From Methanoregulaceae archaeon UXB-2016 (GTDB lineage: Archaea; Halobacteriota; Methanomicrobia; Methanomicrobiales; Methanospirillaceae), in NCBI GenBank assembly GCA_004332335.1, contig SISS01000008.1, positions 247,424 to 311,423 of the forward strand: 64,000 nucleotides of DNA, written 5' to 3'. This document shows positions 52,979 through 60,692 of this stretch, in pieces (within the stretch, counting starts at the first letter, position 1; each line of letters opens with the position of its first letter). A program made the position numbers and the translations under genes. The notes below the pieces were generated by a model that was not told where the DNA came from, did not search any database, and saw nothing but the letters and a program-made list of their open reading frames with translations.

Positions 52979-53913
52979 CCCGGCGGCCCGCGCTCGAGGC
53001 GCGAATTCGCGAGGAGCGGCGGGCGGCGCTCGTTGTCGACGTTCGTGCGCGCCGGGGGAGGGCTGCGTTCGCCGACGCCTGCACCCTCCTCGAGGAGCAC
53101 GGGCTCACCCTCGAGTCGGCCGTCGGGGTCGAGTCACAGGCCCGCCTTATCAATTCGGTCGAGGAGGCGCTCGCGAGCGGAGTCCCGCTGATCGTGCTCG
53201 GCGGTGGCGACGGGACCCTCCGGACGGTCGCTGGCTGTCTCCGGCACCGCGAGACCGCGCTCGGCCTCCTCCCGCTCGGGACCGCGAACAACTTCGCCCG
53301 TTCGCTCGGGATCCCGCAGGATCTCGCGGGCGCGGTTCGGCTCGCGGTCTCCGGGCGAGTCGTGGGGGTCGACCTCGCGCGACTCGACCACGAGGTCTTT
53401 GCGAATGTCGCGATCCTCGGCTTCTCGCCTGATGTGGTCCGGGCGACGCCCCCCGGGCTGAAACGGCGGCTCGGGAGGGCGGCCTATCTCCTCTGCGAAG
53501 CCCGCTATCTCGTCTCGCAGACACTCTTCGATGTGACCGTCACCACGGATATGGGGAGCTCGAGCTTCCGGACCCGGCAGATGATCATCGCGAACGGCTC
53601 GCACTACGGCACCCGCCGGCTCGCGCCGACGGCGCGGGTCGACGACGGGCTGCTCGACATCCTCGCCGTCGACTCGACCAGCCGCTGGCAGGGGATCCGC
53701 TTCTGGCTCCGGTACCCGCTCGGGCGGCACCTCCGGATGCGGGGGCTCCGCCGCATCCGGTGCTCCTGGGCCCGGATCGAGACCGTGCCGCGCCTCTCCA
53801 CGATCGTCGGCGGCGAGCTCGGGCCGTCCACGCCGTTTGAGGTCGCCGTGGATCCGGGTGCGCTCGCCGTGGTCGTCTCGCCCGGGTTCCAGGAGTTCTG
53901 GCCGGGCCCCTAA
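52975..53913 (+). CDS. Diacylglycerol kinase-like lipid kinase (YegS/DagK family)
   Basis: A 312-residue kinase with the family's nucleotide motif VLGGGDGTLRTVAGCL (about residue 80) and PLGTANNFARSLGIP. The C-terminal beta-sandwich domain includes ANGSHYGTRRLAPTARVDDG and LDILAVD. It probably phosphorylates a lipid hydroxyl such as an archaeol-type or diacylglycerol-type headgroup precursor; the substrate is inference. GTG 52975 overlaps the acetyltransferase stop and follows GAGGGAGG. Confidence 0.87.
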   Translation: MTRRPALEARIREERRAALVVDVRARRGRAAFADACTLLEEHGLTLESAVGVESQARLINSVEEALASGVPLIVLGGGDGTLRTVAGCLRHRETALGLLPLGTANNFARSLGIPQDLAGAVRLAVSGRVVGVDLARLDHEVFANVAILGFSPDVVRATPPGLKRRLGRAAYLLCEARYLVSQTLFDVTVTTDMGSSSFRTRQMIIANGSHYGTRRLAPTARVDDGLLDILAVDSTSRWQGIRFWLRYPLGRHLRMRGLRRIRCSWARIETVPRLSTIVGGELGPSTPFEVAVDPGALAVVVSPGFQEFWPGP

Positions 53914-53916
53914 GGG

Positions 53917-56607
53917 TTACGCTGCGGGGCCGCTCCCGTTCTCCGCCGACTGGACCGCACTGCCTGGCACCGTGAGCTCGAACCGGGCTCCCTGGCCCGC
54001 TCTCCCGGTCTCGCGGATGGTGATCCCCGTGATCTCCAGGATCTCCCGCACCAGAAAGAGCCCGAACCCGGTGTTGTGGCCGTATCCCCGCTCGAAGATC
54101 CGCTCCTTCTCGTCGTCGCGGATCCCGACGCCGTCATCCTCGCAGACGAGCACCCGGTCCCCCTCGCGCTCGAAGGACGAGAGCCGGATTGTCGTGACCG
54201 TGCCGCCGTGCCGGACCGCGTTCTCGATCAGGTTTCCAAAGGCCCGTATGATGAGCGCGTCGGCGTAGACCTCGAGCCCGGCCGGGATCTCGTTCAGGAG
54301 CCGCACTCCTCCGAGGGCAACGTCCCCGGCGGCCGTCTCAACAAGCGCGCAGGCCTCCTGCCAGGCCGGGGCGTGGAGCCCGAGATGCTCGCAGGTCTCG
54401 GTAAAGCGGATTATCGAGGCGATCCGCTCGACCGCCGCCAAACCCCGTTCCACATGTGCCTGGAGCACCGGATCGGCCTGCCCGGTCCTGAGGAGACTCA
54501 GGTATCCCCGGAGCACGGTGAGCTGGTTGTCGATATCGTGACGGATGATGCCTGAGAGGAGGTTGAGCACCCGGTTCGTGCGGAGAAGCGCCTCTTCGCC
54601 CCGGATGCGCTCGGTGATGTCGAGGATCACCGCCACGAAGACCGGGGCCGTCTCGTGCCGCACGAGCTGGAGGTGGACCTCGACGGGATACTGCGAGCCG
54701 CCCTTTCTGCGGTGGATCGTCGAGAAGACCTGCTTCTTCCGGGCGCCGCTCCGGAGCGGGGCGATCATGGCCTCGAACGACTCCCGCGAGATCTCGGGCT
54801 TCAGGTCGAGCGGGGTCATGGCGAGGAGCTCCTCCATCGAGTACTCCAGGTTCTCCCGGGCCCCGCGGTTCACCTCGAGGAACCGGAGCGTCTCCGCGTC
54901 GAAGATGTAGATCTCGTGCAGCGAGGCCTCGAGGACCCGCCCGAACCGGGTCCACATCTCCTCGGCCTCCTTCCTTGCCGTGACGTCGAGGTGCGTCCCG
55001 GCAATGCGGCGTACGCGCCCTTCCGGGTCGCGATCGACCACCCTGCCTCTCGCCTGGACCCAGGTCCAGGCCCCGACCCTCGTCTTGATCCGGCACTCGG
55101 CCTCGTAGATCGGGGTCCGCCCGTCGAGGTGCTCCTGCAGGGCCCGCTGGACCCGGGGCAGGTCGTCGGGATGGATCAGCCCCTGCCATGCCTCGACCGT
55201 GAGGCTCCCCATGCCGTCCGGTAACTCGAGCATGCCCTGCCGCGGCTCGTTGTAGATGACCTCCCCGGTCTCGACCGCCCAGTCCCAGGTGCCGACCTCG
55301 CCCCCCTCGAGGACGAGGGCCAGCCGCTCCCGGCTCTCCCGGGCCTCCCGCTCATGCCGGGTCAGCTCCTCGATCGTGCTCCGGAGCTCCTCCTCGGTCA
55401 GGGCGATCTCCTCGTACGAGATCGTGAGATCGCGGTTCCGGGCGAGGAGCTCGGTCTCGGTCCGCTTCCGGGCGGTGATGTCGTGCACCACCCCGAAGAC
55501 GATGCCCCGGTCCTGGTCGTACTCGGCCTGAGAGTTGAGATCGAGCTCCTGGCCGTCGGTCCTGTGGCGGACGCGGAACTCCACGTCGTAGGGTCGACCC
55601 CGCTCGACCAGGTCCCGCAGGGCCTTGTCGAGGAGGGAACGGTGCTCGGGGAGGGAGAGCCGCTGTACCTGCTCCAGGGGCCACCTCTCCCCTTCGAGCC
55701 CGTACAGGCGTTGTGCTCCCTCCGAGGCGAGCAGGGTCCCGGTCTCGAGATGAAGCTCCCAGTGGCCGATCCCGGCGATCTCCTCGGCCCTTCGAAGGCG
55801 TCGCTCGCTCTGCTTCAGGGCCTCCTCGGCCCGGTGGCGCTCGTCGACCGGGCGCGTGGTCATGACGATGCCGTCGACGCCGCGGACCCCGATGAGGTTG
55901 GTGGCCACGGCCTCGACATGGATATAGCGCCCGTCGGCCCGCCGGATCCGGAACGCGGTCGGCGTCCCGGCGTTGGTGCCGGCATAGACCTCGGCGAGGG
56001 CCCGGCGCGCCTCGCCGCAGTCGTCGGGATGCATGAACTCGAAGGGGCTCCGGCCGAGGGCGTACCCCTCCGGGTACCCGAGGATGCGACGGGAGGAGTC
56101 CGACTCGTAGGTGATCCGTCCGTCACGGTCGATGATCCGGATGATGTCGGAGGAGTTCTGGATCAGGGAGCGGAAGCGCAGCTCGTTCTCACGGAGCGCC
56201 ATCTCCGTGCTCCGTCGTTCGACTGCGATCCGGACCTGGTGCGAGAGCTGGACGTACTGCGCTTCGGGATCGCCCCCCTTCTGGACATAGAAGTCGACCC
56301 CGTTGTTGATCGCCTGGATGACGATCTCCTCGCGCCCCCGGCCCGTGAAGAGGATGAAAGGCAGCCGGCCGTGCCGTTTCCGCACCTCGATCAGGAGCAT
56401 GATGCCGTCCATGCCGGACATCTGGTAGTCCGAGATGACGGCATCGAACTCCTCGCGCTCGAGGAGGTCGAGGGCGGCAGTGGCCGACTCGATGGTCGTG
56501 ACCGCAAAGTCTCCGACCCTCTCGAGGAACAACCTCCCGATCTCGAGGAGATCGGGTTCGTCGTCGACATAGAGTACCCGGACCGGAGCTGCCATATCTG
56601 TCTTCAC
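53917..56607 (-). CDS. Hybrid sensor kinase: receiver, four PAS domains, histidine kinase
   Basis: An 896-residue soluble protein. Residues 8-125 are a receiver domain with phospho-acceptor Asp60 (VISDYQMSG) and the Lys of YVQKGGD. Four PAS domains follow, at about 140-265, 270-390, 420-550 and 550-680, each with PAC-like ends. The kinase has the His box LLSGIIRHDIDNQL, N box AFGNLIENAVRHG, G1 CEDDGVGIRDDEKE and G2 GYGHNTGFGLFLVREIL, all intact. N-terminal receiver followed by PAS and kinase is a common Methanomicrobia layout. The start is ATG 56607 (ATG 56595 possible). No membrane segment. The ligand is unknown. Confidence 0.9.
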   Translation of the reverse strand: MKTDMAAPVRVLYVDDEPDLLEIGRLFLERVGDFAVTTIESATAALDLLEREEFDAVISDYQMSGMDGIMLLIEVRKRHGRLPFILFTGRGREEIVIQAINNGVDFYVQKGGDPEAQYVQLSHQVRIAVERRSTEMALRENELRFRSLIQNSSDIIRIIDRDGRITYESDSSRRILGYPEGYALGRSPFEFMHPDDCGEARRALAEVYAGTNAGTPTAFRIRRADGRYIHVEAVATNLIGVRGVDGIVMTTRPVDERHRAEEALKQSERRLRRAEEIAGIGHWELHLETGTLLASEGAQRLYGLEGERWPLEQVQRLSLPEHRSLLDKALRDLVERGRPYDVEFRVRHRTDGQELDLNSQAEYDQDRGIVFGVVHDITARKRTETELLARNRDLTISYEEIALTEEELRSTIEELTRHEREARESRERLALVLEGGEVGTWDWAVETGEVIYNEPRQGMLELPDGMGSLTVEAWQGLIHPDDLPRVQRALQEHLDGRTPIYEAECRIKTRVGAWTWVQARGRVVDRDPEGRVRRIAGTHLDVTARKEAEEMWTRFGRVLEASLHEIYIFDAETLRFLEVNRGARENLEYSMEELLAMTPLDLKPEISRESFEAMIAPLRSGARKKQVFSTIHRRKGGSQYPVEVHLQLVRHETAPVFVAVILDITERIRGEEALLRTNRVLNLLSGIIRHDIDNQLTVLRGYLSLLRTGQADPVLQAHVERGLAAVERIASIIRFTETCEHLGLHAPAWQEACALVETAAGDVALGGVRLLNEIPAGLEVYADALIIRAFGNLIENAVRHGGTVTTIRLSSFEREGDRVLVCEDDGVGIRDDEKERIFERGYGHNTGFGLFLVREILEITGITIRETGRAGQGARFELTVPGSAVQSAENGSGPAA

Positions 56608-56787
56608 TCTCGCCGCCAGGTATCATATCTTTCGCTTCGTCCTTCCCGAGCCCGACATGGTCGTTCCCCCGGGCCTGTGCCGGGCGATGAGGGCTCTGCG
56701 ACGCGTGCTACCGGCGAGAGATGCGGCGGTGACTCGGACACGGAGATGGTGCCGTGCCGGGCTGAACCGTGGTCCCATCACCGTCTT

Positions 56788-56936
56788 TCGGCAGCCGGCG
56801 TTCCTCTACGGCCCTCGCCGGCCAGTTCGCCGCTGCCGTGGCCGGGGTCGTCGACGCCCGCCGCCCCGACGGTTTGGGGTTTGCCGTCGACGAGGCACGT
56901 CTCCGTGCCGAGGTGGGGTTTCAGTCACTCCACTGA
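56788..56936 (+). other. Coding-like remnant in a gene-free stretch
   Basis: In the 317-nt stretch between the hybrid kinase and the DUF488 locus, one plus-strand frame reads like protein: SSTALAGQFAAAVAGVVDAR then PDGLGFAVDEARLRAEVGFQ, ending at TGA 56934. It has no start codon of its own and I cannot assign a family. It looks like the 3' end of a deleted gene. Nothing else is seen in this stretch. Confidence 0.25.
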
Positions 56937-57252
56937 ATCCGGGAACTCCTTCAAGGCAAGGGCATTATTGCGCTTCTCGTCGTGGGTGCGAAGTGCCTTG
57001 CGGAGCTCCGCGATCACCTCGGGCCGCTGCACGATCTCGTCGAAGTACCTGCGGCGGAACTCTGCCCACTTCTCGGGATCGTGGCCGAACCACCTTCGAA
57101 GCTCCGTGCTCGCCCCGGCGTCCTTCAGCCAGAGAGAGGTCCATGTGCGCCCGCTCCCTGGAGAGGCCCCTCGGCCAGAGCCGTTCGACGAGGATCCGGT
57201 ATCCGTCCTCCCTCTCCGCGGGCTCGGACGCGTGTTTCAGCGATCTGCCCAT
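56925..57252 (-). pseudogene. DUF488 family gene broken by a 4-nt repeat expansion
   Basis: From ATG 57252 the frame gives the DUF488 N-terminus, SLKHASEPAEREDGYRILV then ERLWPRGLSRERAHMDL. The family continues in another frame with WLKDAGASTELRRWFGHDP and EKWAEFRRRYFDEIVQRPE, ending at 56925. The break is at GACCTCTCTCTGGCTG (57130-57142 region): removing one CTCT would restore GAC CTC TGG CTG. The intact product would be about 107 residues. DUF488 proteins are of unknown function. Confidence 0.75.
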
Positions 57253-57432
57253 GATGCATTGATGCATCGTCGTCCGCTTGCGAGTCTCGCACCACCGATA
57301 TTATGGTCGCACTGGTTTTTGATCGGCAGACAGCCGGAACCTCCCGGTGCAGGGTTGGAGCAACCTCTTCGAGCGGGGTGCCCGAGGGTACCGACGACCA
57401 CGCGGCACTACCTTTATCGGATTGGACGGAGC

Positions 57433-57765
57433 ATGGGCCGTTCACCGAGGCTGATCGGGATGCTGGTGCTTGGTATCGATGGGATCCCCCGTGGGGATCG
57501 CGGCGCTACGATGCGCCTGATCCGCGCCGTCCTCAACGGGGCGCAGGAAGGTGGTGCCGAGGTCGAGGCCGTGAACCTCGTCGACTACGACCTGCTGTTC
57601 AGGAATGCCTGCACCAGTGATCGCCGGCGACTTGGCGGCTCCTTGCCACCATCGGGCCACACACCTCGCCTGTGTCGACACGGGGTCACCATCCCATACC
57701 AGCCAGGGGGAGGGCGCTCCAACACATGCATCCTGCACGGTACGGGGCCTCGATCTGAAACATAA
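57433..57765 (+). pseudogene. Truncated NADPH-dependent FMN reductase/iron-sulfur flavoprotein
   Basis: The first 55 residues match the flavodoxin-like FMN reductase start: MLVLGIDGIPRGDRGATMRL, then AVLNGAQEGGAEVEAVNLVDYD. The phosphate-binding loop normally reads GSPR and here is GIPR. After FRNACTSD the sequence no longer resembles the family, and the frame runs out in low-quality coding sequence to 57765. A C-terminal deletion of about 100 residues is the simplest reading. Confidence 0.5.
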
Positions 57766-57841
57766 TACCGGGTCCCGGCCTACAGAAGAGAGAAGAGCGA
57801 GCATCCCCTCCATCTTCCGGACCCCGCACGGAGACCCCGCC

Positions 57842-58477
57842 ATGGACAATGATCAGATCGCCCACGAATGCTCGACACTCGGCTCGAAGAAGACCCGGGG
57901 GGAGCTCGGGATGGCCATCGCCGCCCTCGTCCTGTCGTACTCGCCCCGGGACATGCAGCAGATGCGGCGGACCTTCTCGGAGTCGATACGCGACTTTCCA
58001 CCCGAGTACCGAGAGAAGCTGGAGGAGACGGTCGCCGGCCATCTCCACGGGACCTATCAGGCAATCCAGAGGATGCACGAGCTCCGGAATTTCGCCAGCA
58101 TGAGGGAACCCATTGCTCCCGATGCAGCCGATTTCTGGCGGATGGTGGCAGCGCAGTGCGCCTCCGGGGACGGAGAGCAGATCCGGGTGCGGTTCTTGAA
58201 GTTCCTTCTCGCCGGGTTCTGCATGTTCGTGCAGGGACTCCCCGGCCATCCGGTCGGGATGCCGTTCCCCGGCGGGGATAGGGTCGCGGTCATCGAGGGG
58301 GTGTATTACTGCCCGGTCCGGGAGAAGGCAAACGATGTCGACGCCGCGCTCTGCCCGTTCTGCCCGGCCCGGCAGACGCCGGAGGTCGGGTACCTCAAGC
58401 CGCCGGTGAAGGGGAGCGAGCACAGGAAGCAGGAGTTCATCGAGCAGACGTACAAATATCACCATTTCAACGGGTGA
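57842..58477 (+). CDS. UPF0305 (DUF2115) family protein
   Basis: A 211-residue helical protein of the methanogen-typical UPF0305/DUF2115 family. It has a helical N-terminal half and a C-terminal Cys-rich end: VYYCPVREKANDVDAALCPF then CPARQTPEVGYL, likely a metal site. ATG 57842 is the first residue of the family. Function unknown. It stands alone between two broken genes and is itself intact. Confidence 0.8.
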   Translation: MDNDQIAHECSTLGSKKTRGELGMAIAALVLSYSPRDMQQMRRTFSESIRDFPPEYREKLEETVAGHLHGTYQAIQRMHELRNFASMREPIAPDAADFWRMVAAQCASGDGEQIRVRFLKFLLAGFCMFVQGLPGHPVGMPFPGGDRVAVIEGVYYCPVREKANDVDAALCPFCPARQTPEVGYLKPPVKGSEHRKQEFIEQTYKYHHFNG

Positions 58478-58549
58478 ACCCCGGCGGCCGTCGTTCACTC
58501 CGCCAGGAATGCGCCCTCCGTTCGGGGTATCGCCCACCCGGTTGCCGGA

Positions 58550-58725
58550 TCAGACCTGACCTTTCACAGACTGATCTCTCCCGACCCCGCACTCCGGGCA
58601 GACGCAATCGTCCGGCAACGCAGCGAACTCAACACCGGGCACCATCCCGGCCGCCGATCGCCGATCGTCGGGTCGTAGACATATCCGCATACGATGCTCT
58701 CGTAAGAGACCATCCGGTCTGTCAT
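58550..58725 (-). pseudogene. Decayed rubredoxin gene
   Basis: From ATG 58725 the frame reads MTDRMVSYESIVCGYVYDPT then IGDRRPG. One base shift (a G-run GGGATGG, plus strand 58643-58650) later it continues MVPGVEFAALPDDCVCPECG then VGRDQSVKGQV to TGA 58550. This is the whole rubredoxin fold. The first iron ligand is lost: the first motif C-x-x-C-G-Y reads S-I-V-C-G-Y. The conserved Trp of LPDDW is Cys. With a missing ligand and a frameshift it should not bind iron. It lies upstream of a cupin/zinc-ribbon operon on the same strand side. Confidence 0.72.
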
Positions 58726-58812
58726 GTTGTGTTCCTCTGTCTCTCTGTATTCCCGCGTCAGCCGTGCCTGCGCCCGGTCTTCTCCAAGCTGCTCACCCTA
58801 GTGAACACCCGA

Positions 58813-59049
58813 TCATCCCTCTTTCCTCTCCACGAGTCGCCGGTACATCTCCTCCCCGACGCACTCCTTTGCATACGCGCACCACTGGACACACGAGAGG
58901 AGGTCGTTATAGACCGTAAAGCCGCAGGTGCTGCACGCCACCGAGACATCGTTCGAGAAGACCTCGACCTCCGCGCCGCACTGCGGGCATCTCTTTATCG
59001 AGAGCGTGGGGGTCCTGAGGTTCGCAGAGCCGGGACAGTGGTCGAGCAT
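58813..59049 (-). CDS. Small Cys-rich zinc-ribbon protein
   Basis: A 78-residue protein with a zinc ribbon (CPQC and CSTC, residues about 21-41) and a second Cys cluster, LLSCVQWCAYAKECVGEEMY, which may be a further metal site. Function unknown. It is the last gene of a four-gene operon with two cupins, three nt after the gene before it. Confidence 0.7.
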   Translation of the reverse strand: MLDHCPGSANLRTPTLSIKRCPQCGAEVEVFSNDVSVACSTCGFTVYNDLLSCVQWCAYAKECVGEEMYRRLVERKEG

Positions 59050-59052
59050 CGG

Positions 59053-59316
59053 TCACGCCCCCTCGTCTTTGTACTCCTTCAGCAGCGCCTCGCCGTACTC
59101 CGTCGCCTTCTTCGTGGGAACATAGTTGAGCGCCTTCGTCCGCTTGAGGAGTTCCTCGGTGATGGCGGTGTCGTCGGCGAGCTGCAGCTTCCTCACCTCC
59201 GCGATGATCCAGTCCAGCCGGTCGATCCCGGTCTCTATGCCGTTGACGAGGATACGTTTGATCGAGATCCGGTCCGGAGGGATCCCTCCGCAGATCGTGC
59301 AATAGTACCCGTCCAT
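59053..59316 (-). CDS. Small conserved hypothetical protein with an N-terminal CxxC
   Basis: An 87-residue protein with YYCTICGG near its start and a charged helical rest (RLDWIIAEVRKLQLADDTAI and TKKATEYGEALLKEYK). ATG 59316 is preferred over ATG 59331 because a GGAG site lies five nt before it. No family is recognised. Operon member with the cupins. Confidence 0.62.
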   Translation of the reverse strand: MDGYYCTICGGIPPDRISIKRILVNGIETGIDRLDWIIAEVRKLQLADDTAITEELLKRTKALNYVPTKKATEYGEALLKEYKDEGA

Positions 59317-59335
59317 CTCATCTCCGCCCATACGC

Positions 59336-59698
59336 TCACTCCCGGATCATGGTCAACGTCATCTTGAATCTGGTGATCGCACTGAGCGCGTGGGGAACGT
59401 TCGCGGGGAAGATGATCGTCTGCCCCGCATTCATCTGGAAGGTCTGGCCGGCGACCCAGACCTCGCACTCCCCGTCGAGGATCGTGACCACGGCGTCGTA
59501 CGGCGCCGTGTGCTCGGAGAGCCCCTCGTCCTCATCGAACGAGAAGACGGTGATGCTCCCCGCCTTTGTGTTGACGAGCATCCGGCTCGCCACCGTCCCG
59601 TCCCGATAGGCGACCACGTCCTTGAGATCGAGGACTCTTCCCAGCAGGTCGCCCCGTTTTTTGTCCTGCTTTTCAGGCTCTTCCTGTCTGAATTCCAC
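59336..59698 (-). CDS. Cupin-domain protein
   Basis: A 120-residue single-domain cupin. The metal motif is reduced (EGLSEHTAPYDAVVTILDGE) and the second is QTIIFPANVPHALSAI with one His. Such small cupins bind a metal and a small ligand; many are linked to redox or one-carbon metabolism. Start GTG 59698. The second of two cupins in the operon. Confidence 0.8.
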   Translation of the reverse strand: MEFRQEEPEKQDKKRGDLLGRVLDLKDVVAYRDGTVASRMLVNTKAGSITVFSFDEDEGLSEHTAPYDAVVTILDGECEVWVAGQTFQMNAGQTIIFPANVPHALSAITRFKMTLTMIRE

Positions 59699-59714
59699 GG
59701 CCGGTACGCCTCCG

Positions 59715-60053
59715 TCAGAGCAGCTTCGTCTCCTCGGTCGGCCGCGGCACCTTGACCACGAGCACGCGGAAGACCGCGCCGCTCTCGTTCGACCAGCGGT
59801 GCGGGATGCGGGCCGGGCTCTCGACCACGCAGTCCGGGCCGACGGTCTCGCGCTCGTCCCCGATCTCGACGATCCCCTCGCCCTCGAGCACGTAGAAGAA
59901 GACGTCGACCGGGGTGATGTGCCGCTTCAGGCTCTCGCCGGGCTGGAGCGTGATGACGACGGCCGTCGCGTGCGGGCAGTCGTAGACTTTGCGGGCGTCG
60001 ACGCGGTGCGGGTTCGGGCCCGAGACCACGTCCGATACAGTGGTGATCTTCAT
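59715..60053 (-). CDS. Cupin-domain protein
   Basis: A 112-residue cupin with the motifs RHITPVDVFFYVLEGEG and SPARIPHRWSNES. It opens the cupin-cupin-zinc-ribbon operon. A TATA-like ATTTATTTCG (about 60085-60094) and a GAGAGGTC ribosome site precede ATG 60053. The operon lies next to an HxlR regulator and hybrid-cluster protein, a setting that suggests stress or nitrogen-oxide response. Confidence 0.82.
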   Translation of the reverse strand: MKITTVSDVVSGPNPHRVDARKVYDCPHATAVVITLQPGESLKRHITPVDVFFYVLEGEGIVEIGDERETVGPDCVVESPARIPHRWSNESGAVFRVLVVKVPRPTEETKLL

Positions 60054-60247
60054 ACTCGATTCGACCTCTCAGGGGGTATTTTCGAAATAAATGAAAGAAT
60101 CTCGGATCGGAGCATCTCCCTTCCGATCCACTCCATGGACCTGGCGGTTCGGAATGCACGGCCTCCTCGTGCAGCCTGCTTCATCGATGCTGACGATCCC
60201 TTCATGCTCATACTCCGCGGACAGGATTCCTGATCGTCCGTGCTGTC

Positions 60248-60607
60248 TCACAGCACGCAGACGGAGCAGTCCTGGCCGCCGCACTCGGCGTTCTCGAGCT
60301 TCCACGTCAGGGCCCAGGCCTTGATCCCGCGGATCACCTCGACCAGCCCGAGCCCGCTCTCGGTCAGGGTGTACTCGCTCCTGACCGGGAACGCCGAAGC
60401 GTCGACGTGCCGGGTGACGATCCCCTCGGTCTCGAGTTCGCGCAGCCGCTCTGCGAGCACCTTCTGCGTGATCCCCTCGAGGGCGTTCTTGAGCTCGGAG
60501 AAGCGGCGGGTGTACCCGGGCCCCTTGTAGAGCTCGAGGATGATCAGCAGGGTCCACTTCCGGGCCAGGTACCGCACCGTCTGGTTGACCGTGCATGTCT
60601 CCTGCAT
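60248..60607 (-). CDS. HxlR-family winged-helix regulator
   Basis: A 119-residue HxlR regulator: LARKWTLLIILELYKGPGYT, RRFSELKNALEGITQKVLAE and RLRELETEGIVTRHV give the DNA-binding fold. Cys residues occur at the start (Cys5) and in the C-terminal CGGQDCSVCVL, so it may sense redox or electrophiles through thiols. ATG 60607 fits the TATA box at 60634-60641; the in-frame ATG 60628 is too close to it. It is divergent from hcp with palindromic operators between them and probably represses hcp and itself. Confidence 0.85.
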   Translation of the reverse strand: MQETCTVNQTVRYLARKWTLLIILELYKGPGYTRRFSELKNALEGITQKVLAERLRELETEGIVTRHVDASAFPVRSEYTLTESGLGLVEVIRGIKAWALTWKLENAECGGQDCSVCVL

Positions 60608-60633
60608 GGTTACCAGTGTGAAACTCACCCCTA

Positions 60634-60641
60634 TTTATATC
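60634..60641. promoter_or_regulatory. Shared TATA element of the HxlR gene and hcp
   Basis: The sequence TTTATATC (plus) or GATATAAA (minus) lies about 29 nt from the HxlR start and about 55 nt from the hcp start. It fits a leaderless HxlR mRNA and an hcp mRNA with a leader of about 30 nt carrying the AAGGAG site (60678-60683). One element may serve both directions. Confidence 0.5.
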
Positions 60642-60643
60642 TT

Positions 60644-60679
60644 AGTATGGAATGAATACTTTGTATCGAAATCATACAA
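60644..60679. promoter_or_regulatory. Twin palindromic operators
   Basis: Two inverted repeats with identical geometry stand next to each other: AGTAT-7 nt-ATACT (60644-60660) and TTGTAT-7 nt-ATACAA (60661-60679). Their centres are 18 bp apart, so two dimers could bind on nearly the same face of the helix. They lie over the expected start of hcp transcription and beside the TATA element. They are the likely binding sites for the HxlR regulator. Confidence 0.6.
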
Positions 60680-60692
60680 GGAGTACAACACT

